Positions 33,149 through 44,226 of a DNA stretch of 47,377 bases are shown here, one piece after another. Source of the stretch: Bigelowiella natans CCMP2755 (Eukaryota > Cercozoa > Chlorarachniophyceae); NCBI GenBank assembly GCA_000320545.1, contig ADNK01001011.1, positions 7,501-54,877 of the forward strand, read 5' to 3'. Each line of letters begins with the position of its first letter. Within the stretch, counting starts at the first letter, position 1. The notes under the pieces were generated by a model that was not told where the DNA came from, searched no databases, and was given only the letters and a program-made list of their open reading frames with translations. Position numbers and translations under genes: made by a program.

Positions 33149-35529
33149 ATGCTTCGCCTGCGAGTCATAGATCCCCCCCCCGCTTCTAACTTCAGTCGAC
33201 CACATCGCCCAGATGAAGTTATCGATGGCGTGCTTGTGCGAGATATGGTTGGCGTACTGCAATCCTTGGAGCTGGTTTGATTCGTATTAATATAGAATGT
33301 GCTCACATTCTAGCCTGTCCATGCATGTGTGAGGTGTAGGGTGGGAGGAAGTAGTATGAGGAGGAGCAAGAAATTAGTCATGGATTAAAGATCCCTCCGT
33401 TTTGTTCTTCTATTCCACATGATGTCCTTCTCTTCCACATGATATGCTAATGTAATGTACCTCGCACAAATTTCATTGATAATCTCTTAGTCTCTTTGTT
33501 AAAAAATATCATTCTCTGAATCGCTTAGATTAGTGATGGAGCAAACCAAATCTTCGAAAGTTTAACGGACTTGTCAACGCGAATGGCTCAACGTATACAT
33601 CGTGTAGGAAAACGAGCAGAGTATGTTCCGTGTGCTAACTGATAGTTTTCTAATATAACAAGAGACTTATTTTCAGGGCCGCTGCGGATAAGTTAGTAGC
33701 ATTCGAAAAGGAACTCGCGACAAATAGCTCGTTCTCGGAACAGATATCAGAAACCGGACATATTATTGAATGGTACTTTTCAAATTTTTTATGCTGATGT
33801 GTTTTTTGAAGGTTAAATAATTTCATACCCTGAACTAGGTCCCAGAAGGAGAACTTCACACACAACCTTTTCACGCCGGATACACGGCCTGCAGCATTGC
33901 AATTACGATATCAGAAAGCAAAGTAAGTGAGTACCTGAAACAATGGTCGTAGATAGAGGATATGCTTTGCACAACACCATACACATATACGCACAAATTA
34001 AAAGTTTTTTTTTTAAATTAGGCAACTACCCAACATAACATCAATGAGTGAATTCTCTTACAAAGTGAATTCACAAGATGGCAAACGAGTTCATACAAAT
34101 CCTCTTGATTATTATTCTCAACCCAAGTTTTTCGAGCAATGGTACTTCCCACCAAAATTACTTTAACCGTCCTTTGTGTCATAAAATATACTTGGATTTT
34201 GTGTGCATCACGAGGTGGATTGCTGGACAGGAGAGTGAACTTGCAAGGAAAGCCCGTGAGAAAGAAATTAAGGCTAAAATGCGTATGAACAGAGAGCAAA
34301 AGCGAGCGTAAGTACGCTACCGTTAATTTCTAAAATCACGAGTACCTTCTCTGAAATTATTGTGACCGATAGGAACCAAACCATTAAGGGTTCCGCGGCT
34401 CAGATTACTAATATCACTACTTCAAAATCCTCCTATGTGAGAGGATCTTTGCACGCCCGTTCTGCAACCAGCCAATCTACCATCAAAATTACTCGGGGTT
34501 TAGGCGTCACACAAAATGGGAGAACTATAGCACATGGAAGAGTTTCTCAGCATAGACGCCAGGATACAGCCCCAGTACGAGCTTTTAGTTCTAATAAACA
34601 GTCCAGAAATGTTCAACCAAGTGAACATCGGCCTCCACAACCTCCAAGACCAACGCAGCCCCATATGTCACATGGAAATCCACCTGAGGTTTTGATCAAA
34701 TTTGATGTTACCTCTCAAATACAAGAATGTATCGTTTTATCAGATGCCTCCCCGACCAATGCCACCGGGTGTTGCTCCACCTGCTATTCCTAAGCCCCCA
34801 CCTCCTCAGTACCATCAACCCCCGTCTACATTCGAAGTTCCTCATCAGCCTCCACCTCCTCAACATCCCCCTTACGAACCAGATCTACCAAAATATGATA
34901 TCCAGGAGCCTGTTCCCGCAATCCCCTCACCACCTAAGGTTTTAGTTTTTAGCTTTTCGAACTCATTCTTATCGCAATTAATCGATTTTTGTCCAGGTTC
35001 CTGTTGACTTGTTGCCTCCACCTATTTTAGCCGACTTGCCACCACCACCTGTCATCAAATCATCAGAACCAGTTGTGAGAGTTAAAAAAGGTGGTGGTGA
35101 CGATCTCTTAAGTCAAATAACCGGAGGGGTCCGTTTGAAAAAGGTTATCGAACTAGTTTATTTGCCTTCCGACATATACTGACCCCTTTTATTCGTTAGA
35201 CCGAAAAAAAGGAGAAAAAAAAAGGAGGAAGGGACGCCTTTTTGGAGCAGATTCGGATGAATCAAAAGAACCGACTGAAAAGGGTGATTTCATATCTGAT
35301 CTTAGCTTTTTACATAATTTAAACATAAATACAGGTGAAAGCGAAACCAAGGAATAAACCTAAAGAGGCTCCGCAAATGTCAGCTGTAATGCAGATTCTT
35401 CAAAGACGAAAGGACATTGAAGAGGAAGATGAGGAGGTGAGTTGAAACTTGAATTGAATCTAGGATTTTGGTACATACTAATAGCCATTGCATGTTGTCA
35501 AGGATTCCGAGGAGGAATGGGATTTGTGA
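33149..35529 (+). CDS. SCAR/WAVE family actin nucleation-promoting factor
   Basis: Predicted 493 residues, 12 exons: 33149-33274, 33529-33620, 33677-33772, 33839-33922, 34022-34141, 34215-34307, 34373-34688, 34744-34938, 34997-35143, 35200-35283, 35335-35436, 35503-35529. Every phase matches. Residues 1-205 form the SCAR homology domain: MLRLRVIDPPPASN, an ISDGANQIFESLTDLSTRM coiled-coil helix, and DYYSQPKFFEQWW followed by a Lys/Arg/Glu helix. A basic linker and a Pro-rich region (about 265-400) precede WH2 motif DLLSQITGGVRLKK, a second WH2-like stretch FLEQIRMNQKNRLKK, a connector VMQILQRRKDI and an acidic tail with the conserved Trp (EDSEEEWDL). In known systems SCAR, within the WAVE complex under Rac, activates Arp2/3 at the cell edge. 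Tandem WH2 is uncommon for SCAR. The start depends on a C9 run near 33172. Confidence 0.88.
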
Positions 35530-36066
35530 AGGCTGCTCCCCATCTCTGAGATAGTTTGTTCCCCACACCAAATGCACGATCAAAATGCATTGTTAGTTCA
35601 CAAAACTTGCGTTTCATTACGCTTTTCTCATGCTCTCCTGTGTAATTATATGGAATCAACGTGGAAAGCAACCGCAGTATGCAAGCTAACGTATCCCTTG
35701 AGCACTACTAAACGTGACTACCATGTACTGCGAATAAGTGATTAGTGCAAGCACTAGATCAGTGCAGATGCATATTTTCATGCACGCTTGACGACAATGA
35801 GTGCGACATGTTGGATCCCGCACCTCATCGCAGCGTGTATACATGTGCTCGCAGTGCGTGGATTATTTTTCCTGTAAAGTGAGCAGGGAGGGTAGATGAC
35901 TTTGATCATTTCAGCAATCGCGTCGTATCGATCTCTAGATCTAGCTGCGTGCAACTCAACACTGGCGTCTAGGCGTTGCAGTGCTAATGCTAGAATGTCA
36001 TTTGTCAAGTTGCATCACGCACGTCATGATGCGCGCGCTCGTCGTCCCACAGCTAGCGTGTTTGTT
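35530..36066. other. intergenic between convergent genes
   Basis: Between the 3' ends of SCAR/WAVE and TSR3. No gene seen. Texture is similar to other spacers (gcgcgcgctcg, ctagatctagct near 35935-36040). Confidence 0.5.
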
Positions 36067-36463
36067 CTACAAATCTGTGATGCCATAATTGCATTGCGTT
36101 GCACTCCGCAGCTCACCTCTTCGCATGTGATTTTTCCTGTGATTTTTTGACGGCTTCCGGTGTGAAGAACTATGATCCTCAACAACGATGCTGTCATTCA
36201 CGTCGTTCCTTCTCAGGGGCGACATTTGGTCTGTTGTGATTGCATCACAACTGCTTTTGCTGTGCGAGTAACAATCGTTCTTCTTGTCTTCTAGTGTGTC
36301 AAACGGAGTTCTAGAAGCCCTCATTTCCTCAAAAGGCTTGATCCTTCCATCCGTTCCTTTTTCATCATCTTCATTTTCAATCATCATCTTCTTCGTCATC
36401 CTTGTCTGGGCTTTTACAACCTGGAAAATTCGTAACACCGATAACTTTTGATATGAACGTCTC

Positions 36464-36505
<42 letters not shown>

Positions 36506-37640
36506 ACCACCCCCTCACACACTCACCTCATCGCTCGAGTTGCACATCGAGTATATACGTAGCGCCTCTCCATTCAGTGCCCAAAACGCCTTTCCCCAAC
36601 CGAATCGATCGAGGAGACCAATTGCCTCGTCACTTCTTCCCATTATCGCCAATGCGGATGCAAGTGCCTTTAGGGACAAAGAGAACTTCTATCAGTCGCA
36701 ATAACAGTGATCATCCACACGACTGGAGCATGCGCGCACGTGGTACTACTCACTTCGGCACACGAGAGCCTATGCGGTTTGCCGTAATTTACGGGGTTTG
36801 CTGCTATAAGCGATGGAAGCAAACGCGCATGGACACCAGGACAGTCTTTCGGTGACACCTATGATCGATCAATCAACAATTTCCTGAGTAACGGTGGTCA
36901 TCAAAACCACAGAAGAATACAGAAGCACGGGTGTATATTGTTTGCTACTTCAATCTATGGAGGGGTGCGTGCGATGCAGTTGAATACTATTGTGAAACGA
37001 AAACAAACGAGAAAATTGCCTCGGCCACACGGTTCCATGAGCAATCAACGACAGCGATGCCGTGCTTCTCTACGAGTCTGTATATGTCAGTAGGTATTAA
37101 ATAATAGGCTACCCTCAGGCCAAAACAATTAGTAGCATTACTTCGTCGAGCTAGTATGCGTATGTACACTATTCCGCGCTGTGTGTATAGTATATATTTG
37201 ACGTACACTTTATCTTCGGGAGAGAGCGCTTTCGTTGCGAATGGGCTAAGAACTATACCTCCCCAGCGCTGTTTCCTGAACATAAATGTGTTGCAAATTC
37301 TATTGACTTGTTCTACCCCACCTCCCCCCTAATCTTATCGCTAGCGAAATCTGCTCTCTGATATGTTCAGCACCATCAATACACCACTCTGCTGCTGCTG
37401 CTGCTGCTGCTGCTGCCGCGGCTGTGCTACTACATTCTGAGCAGATGTAGAACAGCCGCCTTATGGAGCTTGAGCTAAGATTCGGATCAGAATATAAGCA
37501 AGGTGCAGGAGTAACTCATCATCCAGAATACAATAAAGAACACTTTCGATGTCAAATTGTGTTAGCTAGGACATAAAGGCCATTAGTAGCTGCTGTACCC
37601 CAGTGCATCGTCTCGGGTCACAATGGCCGAAATCCCACAT
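36067..37640 (-). CDS. TSR3: TSR3, 18S rRNA aminocarboxypropyltransferase
   Basis: Seven exons: 37640-37599 (first sure in-frame ATG), 37474-37434, 37275-37207, 37077-37005, 36858-36754, 36667-36527, 36420-36067; about 274 residues. Joined exons recreate the family signatures: [65 protein letters not shown] and [16 protein letters not shown]3 transfers the aminocarboxypropyl group of S-adenosylmethionine to the hypermodified pseudouridine in 18S rRNA, a late cytoplasmic step of 40S maturation. The C-terminal exon is a charged low-complexity tail (about 117 residues), common in eukaryotic TSR3. The 5' end is unsettled: frame stays open upstream (RGTRLA before the Met), so a small upstream exon is likely. 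An ATG at 37774 fits only if an improbably short 26-base intron is removed. Confidence 0.85.
36464..36502 (+). repeat. (CT)n microsatellite in TSR3 intron
   Basis: About 18 CT units between the last two TSR3 exons. In the minus (sense) strand it is (AG)n near the donor, not a pyrimidine tract. Confidence 0.9.
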
Positions 37641-38310
37641 TGCAAGCCTTGTTCCTCGTTGAGTAGGGAGGGAGTTGCAGTCATCCTTCTCGTTCGAATT
37701 CAGAGCCTTGGTAGTCGCCCACCACCTCTTACCAAGTGTGCTTTGACCTCCCCTCGGGATGCTGTCGCGTCCATTTCCAGGTGCTGCATGTGAGTGAACA
37801 AATTTGCATGTTTTGAACAAGAATTTATCCAAAGTCAGGCAAGCAGACAGACACACTCTGCCGCTGTCTGCACAATTCCCTTCTACTCCTCCCTACAATG
37901 CCCAAAGCACGCACCAACGATCCCTATGCTCAGGATTGCAGCGAACAAGCAAGCTACAGGGGCCAGGCTTCTTCCCGACACAGCCATTAAAGCCGGCGGA
38001 AGCGCCCGAGAAATCTCGCCTCTGTCGCAGCATGTAAATCCAGGACATTTCTGCTCGTATCTCCCTTTTTTGGTCAAAGCAGGTCAAAATGTATGCGGTT
38101 TTACTCGTGCGACATCCACCCAAGTGCATCGTCCTGAATTGGAGATAAACCGTGTCGGTGGACGAACGCAAATCCCACCCGGCCCCTTCCCTTTCTCTGA
38201 TGGATTGCCTTTGCCAGCTCTCTGATGATGACGATGCTGGCTGTCCTCGACGGTGATACCCTCCTTAATGCTCTCCTTAATGCAGTGATCGGATCGCATG
38301 TTGATTACTG
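37641..38310. other. divergent region with unresolved exons
   Basis: Between TSR3 (minus) and the zinc-finger gene (plus). Plus frames are open at 37794-38225 and another at 37899-37991 opens with ATG as MPKARTNDPYAQ, which looks N-terminal, but no GT donor joins it to 38311. First exons of either gene may lie here. Confidence 0.35.
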
Positions 38311-38764
38311 TTGAAGAAAGAGGCCGATGTTGCTGCTATTCGTAGCCCTAGTCCAGAAGAAGCCAGCTATCCGCACCCAGCGAGTGCGTCTTTTGCCCTC
38401 CAACTCCACGCCTCCCTCCCCACCCTCCACCTCCCCAATTACTATAGCGTATCCAACCACTCCTCCTCCTTCTTCTTCTTCGTCTTCCCAACATCACAAA
38501 TCCGGCGCTGATCAAGAAGGTGCTTTCAACCTTATGGCGCTGGGCATGATGGAAGAGACCGTGTCGTCTCCTCGCACTGCAAGATCCAACCCGATAGCGC
38601 ATCGAGCAAGAGTGGGCTACGGATCCAATAGTATTGCAGACATTCTAAGGGAAGGCTGTAGCGGCTCAGGGGAAAGCCCGGCTGAAATGAGACTTTGCTT
38701 CATGCAGTTGGAGACCGCCTTGAAGAAGGTAAGGGTGAGGGTACGACTCGGAACATCTTTTCTA

Positions 38765-38856
<92 letters not shown>

Positions 38857-40430
38857 TCTCTTTCCGACTAATTCTCCCCTCTTTCACTCTGAAAAGGGGA
38901 AATCTATGGGAGAAACTAGACGCATGTTGTCGATGTGGATGAAGAGTCACGAGCCGCCGCGAGGGCGACTCCGATATGAAGGGCACCCTGGTCTAGGATC
39001 ACAGTATCCTCCAGCATGCGAAGAGACGGCGGCAAGAACTATTAATCTGCTCAGCAAAAATATAACTAACAAAGAATGGACTGCCTTAGGTCCCCTTGAG
39101 CGCAACAAGACCAAAAACGCCAGTAGCAGCACAATTTCTCCAGGCGACGTGAAAAAAGCGGTAACGGTATGTCCCTGCGGCAGACTCTTAGCCAGTAAAG
39201 GTATTTCTTAAACGTGCGTGATCAGAATTGAAAATCAAATCGCCGCGACGATGATGAAAGTGGTAGCGAACAAATCATGCGATGATAGCGATGTCAATAA
39301 TCATCCATAATCTTGCAGACGCTCTTCGGCAGCACGTAATCGGCGTCCACTTTCGTGAAGAGTGCGGTTACAAGTACGTATTTAGAAAAAGGGGGGCTGG
39401 GGGGGGTGTAGATGCTTTTAGCGATGATTTACGGTGCTGCTCATTTCGCAACCCTTTCCAAAACAACACATGGATGATCTCTGCCATGCGGCACGTTCCG
39501 CGCTGTGTCGCAAGACAAAGGCACAGAAGACTTTCGGGTGGGATTCAACGGGAGATGTTGGAAAGAATGGATCAGCTGATAGTAGAGGAATCAAGCTCAT
39601 GTGTGTTTTAGGTGTTTCATGTGCAATAAAACCTTATCAACAAATTCGAACCGTAGGGTAAGCCCCCCCCCACCCCCCTTATTAGACTGCATAAGATGAT
39701 ATTTCAATGCATAACATCGCATGCATTAGTGTTTGGCGACTGGTAGTTCTCTTAAAGCTGATTTCACTCATCTCACTGATTTTGGTGTTCAACTGCGACT
39801 ACCGCTGCTATTGATTCTTTCCTCTCCTTTGTTTTCTTCTTATGATTTCCGAAGACCCATTTGCTGGTCCATCTCAAGTTTCGACTGCACCGTTGTTCCA
39901 CGTGCGACAAGGGTTTTGCCGACCGAAGTAACTTAAAGAGGTGGCTTTTTCCATGTAGCAATCACAGGGAGGGAGGGGAGGGGCTATTTTGTGGATTCAT
40001 TGCATCTCACCTTGGACGTATCTGACAAAAAATATGTTATCGTATTTTGGTAGGCACCTTAAAAAAAAACTGAAGTGTCGTCCGCGGAGCTCACGTCGTC
40101 GAAGTAAGTCTGAGCATCCTGCTGACCAAAACAACACCAAGAATGAGCAAATTTTGTCCTCCAACACTAAGCACCAAAAAGACTAGTAAGACTAGTAGAT
40201 TCGGTACATCTAGAAGATACGACTATAATGAAACATCCAAAAGGGAGTCGAGGCGCGGTGGTAATGATAGTAGCAGTAGTGCCAATGGTAGTCTTCTTAG
40301 AAGCATAACTTTCAGTACCAGAGCAACAGCAAAAGAAGAACTATTCAAATGCGAAAGCACAGAACTCATAACGTGTAGCAGTAAACGTTATCGGAGCCAA
40401 AATCCAGTTGGACATAGCAAGATTAACAAG
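38311..40430 (+). CDS. C2H2 zinc-finger protein, exon model incomplete
   Basis: Probable nucleic-acid-binding protein. Supported exons: a frame ending at 38728 (MALGMMEETVSSPRTARSN ... METALKK-type end, donor AAG/GTAAGG), 38897-39160, 39586-39657, 39855-39940, 40054-40103, and a Ser/Arg-rich stretch to about 40430 (donor AAG/GTAGCA). Joining 39586-39657 to 39855-39940 restores a classical finger CFMCNKTLSTNSNRR + THLLVH (C-x2-C-x12-H-x3-H). The next junction makes a second, CSTCDKGFADRSNLKR + HLKKKLKC, whose last ligand is Cys at an unusual distance. Exon 38897-39160 is charged and unassigned. Exons between 39160 and 39586 and the true start and stop remain unresolved. A (CT)n intron lies at 38770-38850. 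Confidence 0.55.
38768..38852 (+). repeat. long (CT)n microsatellite
   Basis: About 40 CT units with one interruption, in the intron before the exon at 38897, where it can act as pyrimidine tract. Confidence 0.92.
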
Positions 40431-40481
40431 GTAGCACATGCTATGTATCCTCTATGTCTTATTAGCAGCACAGTATTGTAG

Positions 40482-41570
40482 TGAATGATATTTCCACATG
40501 CGCACATCTACACGCACAAATGTATCTAGGTATGCGCACATCGTGTATCTAGAGATTTGCAGCTTAATAGCAGCGCGAATTCCACCAGCTTGACGCACGA
40601 TGTGGCGGATCTCTTTGATCGCAGCACGTGCAGATCAAGAGCGACACAGCATTATATTGCAGCAGTCTGATACGCGTATTATATCGTGTGTATACTTCAG
40701 TTTAGCTCATGCATTATCTCCATAAAACAGGAAATTGGGCGGAGCGAAAGCCTGTCGAATCGACGATATATGTGATGTGCATGTGGTCATCCACTATTAG
40801 AACGGCAAAAGCTCCAGCATTTCATTCATTGCATTTCTTGCTTCATTTCTTCTGGTTTCGGGGCGATTAATTGTCCACGTTGGGGCTACACTCAAGATGT
40901 TCCGGGATTACTTTAAATTTCAAAATGTACCTGACATAAACACGGAATCCATCCGTAACATACGAGAAGATGGCTGTGCGAATGAACACTTCCTCGCGGC
41001 TAGTACATGTACCAGTATTTGCGTATTTGCATGATAACTTGACATTAGCCATTAGTTGTCACATGTCGACAGTGTGCTCGCTGTCATAGAAGCGCCTAAT
41101 GAGTAGATTGCTAGAACCTTTCCGATGCCTGGATTTTGAGAGCATGAGCCAAGAGCAAACTCATAATTATCGAAGAACTTGTTCGGAACACCTTCGGCCG
41201 GGGGCTCCTCGAAATGAGAAATACTCCCAGAATACTTTCTACCGATAAAAATTAGGCTACATCCTTCACCTGCGACAAGCTCAAAGCTAAAATATCAAGG
41301 CCGAAAATATCTCAGTTTTGGCTCAACAACACATGGGGCTGGGCAATTTCCCCTCGGTTTCCGGGAAAAGCATTGTCGCAGCAGGATTTCAGGAATCATC
41401 GCTAGACGTCGTCGCCGGTAAGAAATCTCCCGTTTGTGCAGTCGTGTGGGCGTTTTTGTAACGTCTCCGACTGAAAGCGTTTATTGCAGAGAGGATGGTG
41501 AAAACGAGTCGACCTTTAGGTCAAATCTGGTATCAAATAATATTTTCCGCTTTCTGTGACAAAGTTCGGC
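40482..41570. other. intergenic, no gene firmly seen
   Basis: Palindromic texture at 40490-40720, then AT-rich sequence. The last 200 bases may hold leader exons of the 41571 gene (ATG at 41494, MVKTSRPLGQ, followed by a possible donor), but the phase does not fit. Confidence 0.4.
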
Positions 41571-42530
41571 ATGACTGCCCACCGGCAGACACCCTGCCCC
41601 TCCCCAGGGTACCTGCGGTTCCTGCTGGGTTTCTACTACTTCGCAGCCCTCATGGACATTTTCACGTTCATCCTCTACCTGCCATTAATGCATCCAGAGG
41701 TATGTAGATGCTCCTCCATGCTTGATTTAGCGTGGCTGCATGGTGTCTTCACATCCTGCTGCCTGGCCTTTTCAATTTTTTAAGCCCCTGTAAACATGAT
41801 GGTAGGCCCACGGCGATTGGGGATGGCACTTTGTGCATTTGACAACCTGGGGAGGTTACGTCCAGGTCAGCAAAGCCAATTTCGGTGTCACCTAAGTGCA
41901 TTTTCTCACCTGCGTTTCGATGTTGTGAATTTAGGCGACATACTTCATCGTATGCGCTGTGGACACCCATAGGAGCATCGTCGATTCAGATCATTGGTGA
42001 CCGCAATTTCTGTTTCTATCTTATAATTACTATCCAAAGTCACAGAGATACTTCTCTATGTCTCCTTCCGCGAACAGGAATGGATCTGCACTCCACATGC
42101 ACCGCGACCGTTTTTTTGGCTTCGCATTCTCACTAGGTACCCATATGGATTTATCCTTTGGGCAGCATAATATGTTAAATTTAAATCCAAATCGCATAAG
42201 GAATCTTCATTGCCATTGGTTACTGGCTCGTGTTGTTCCCCGTGAATCCAGGAGGGAAATCTACGCTCGAGGTGAGTCGTGTTTCTTCTGAAGTTTTCAC
42301 AACTTAAAGTGGGGAGCTAACGCGACGTGAATAGAAATACGTCAACATTCTAAGAGCATCCTGCTTTTTTAGTTTCTCCTTACATTTTGCGAGCACGGCG
42401 TGACCACGCTTTTGATTTGCACAGAGATGTTCCTCCTGCCCCATCAGGTCACTGTTGTTTGTTTAGCTATAGATTCTCTCACAATCGTGATTTCCAGTGC
42501 ATTGGATTGAAGCTCCGCCCGTCCTATACA

Positions 42531-42579
<49 letters not shown>

Positions 42580-43494
42580 CTGTGATCAGTATTCGCCCCT
42601 GGACGACTTGCATCAAAAGTTCCTAGATTATTGCTGCTGCTGCTGCCGATCATGTACGCATCAACGCGTTAATGAAAGCGTGTTCGCAACATGTAGCCTG
42701 ATGAGTGAATAATTTTCAGCTAGCAGCAACGATGCCCTTGTTGAAGCGAAAGAGGATATGATGCGAGGCACTAGCAACTCCAGTATCCAAAGGTTATATA
42801 TCTGTATTTCATCTTGGAGCATGTACCTCAATAACCAACTTGCGGGGAATGAGAGAAATCCAATCACTGTTTATATCACTGTTTATTTTTATCGCAGCGC
42901 CGATGTTAGTGCCGGCCTAGAGATGGAGAAAGACGTTGGGAGCTGCGGTTGGAACTCCGTTTGGCCTGCAAAATATGAGATTGGTACTGCTATTAATTTT
43001 TCGTCTTGGCAACGAATTTAATCGAAGAATTATAGGGATTTCACTAGTGTTTGGAGCTGTCTACGTGGTATGGAACCTTATCTGCTACGCCTTCAACCAC
43101 CATTATCCGTATCCAGTGCAGGTAGAAACGAACCAATCTCTGGCTTCCGATTTTGTATTTTTTGAACACACACACACAAACATACATGCACACGTTAAGT
43201 ATCATTTTTTTTATGTAGAGAGAGGGAGAGAGAGAGAGAGAGAGAGAGAGAAAGTGATGAAGCTCAATATATTTCGCGAAATGGAAAGCAATGCGCATTT
43301 TGTTTTTGAGCGACAATGATGGTAATACTGAAAGTTGTTGCTGTTTCTTCTTGTGTTAGGCCATGATTCCAATAGCTGCTGCTGTCTTCTTATACCCCCT
43401 TGTACCCATATCGATGGCAGCCTGTCACATACTCGGAAACAAACTGGAGAGTAAAATTCACGCTGGATCACATGATTTCATCAGCGTGGCATAG
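41571..43494 (+). CDS. FAR-17a/AIG1-like multi-pass membrane protein
   Basis: Exons 41571-41699, 41935-41996, 42078-42136, 42201-42271, 42373-42447, about 42920-43121 and 43360-43494. Phases match except at the uncertain start of the sixth. The product has about six hydrophobic helices in the order of the FAR-17a/AIG1 family: YLRFLLGFYYFAALMDIFTF, a THRSIVDSDHW loop, HRDRFFGFAF before GIFIAIGYWLVLFPVNP, then CEHGVTTLLICTEMFLL, then VFGAVYVVWNLICYAFNHH with YPYPV and a final helix (AVFLYPLVPISMAACHILG). Animal members hydrolyse hydroxylated fatty-acid esters, using a Thr and a His in the membrane. The HG in the fifth segment sits where the family His lies, but I cannot confirm the pair. A (TA)n intron repeat is at 42533-42573. 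Confidence 0.55.
42530..42574 (+). repeat. (TA)n microsatellite in intron
   Basis: About 20 TA units. Frames through it give IYIYIY artefacts. Confidence 0.92.
43216..43254 (+). repeat. (AG)n microsatellite in intron
   Basis: About 18 AG units in the last intron of the AIG1-like gene. Confidence 0.9.
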
Positions 43495-44226
43495 TTGAAG
43501 CAGAAAATAATTTTGCTTATTAGATATCCCTTCTTTGTAGATAGGCCACGATGGCATTCCTTCATCATAGCATGGCGTATTATATTCTAGGATGCGCACA
43601 CGACTCATCTTCCTTTGGCAGTTGTAATGGTTGATTTAAAACCTTATTAGAGAAATAAAAGGGTTAATAACATAGCATTACATGTAGTGTCATATGATTC
43701 ATACATTGCACAGGTATACATACACGCTGCATTAGGATGATCAGTGGAAAATATAATTTATTCATTACATCCGTCTTATATATACGCTGCGAATGCTTTA
43801 TAATGCATGTGCACAGACTCGCTCAGCCAGGTACGTACGGCACCTGTGCAGATTTTTCAGCCGTCGAGCGCTTATATAAATAGCAAATTGAAGCTAGCAT
43901 TTAACGACGTGCAATTTACTTTTTATATTTTATCATAGACTCGCTATAGCTACAACGAGTATGTATCGGATGAAATGCATGCAGGTTGTACGACGCAACA
44001 TGCACAATACACTGCTAACACGCTCGCGCAACATGCAATACGCTTACTGTTAAGAGCCATGGTGTGAGCATACCAAAGAATGAGATAATTTCCAGTCACA
44101 CATGTTAATGCCTAATTGCATGCTTGGGCATGAACAATCATACGATAGTATATGGTGAGGGTGAGCGATATATGTTTACATAAGGACACTCCATAAGCGA
44201 TTATGAATAAGAAATGTGTTATCAAT
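43495..44226. other. intergenic between convergent genes
   Basis: No gene seen. AT-rich with gcatgc, cgcgcaacatgcaa and gtacgtacg words. Confidence 0.5.
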
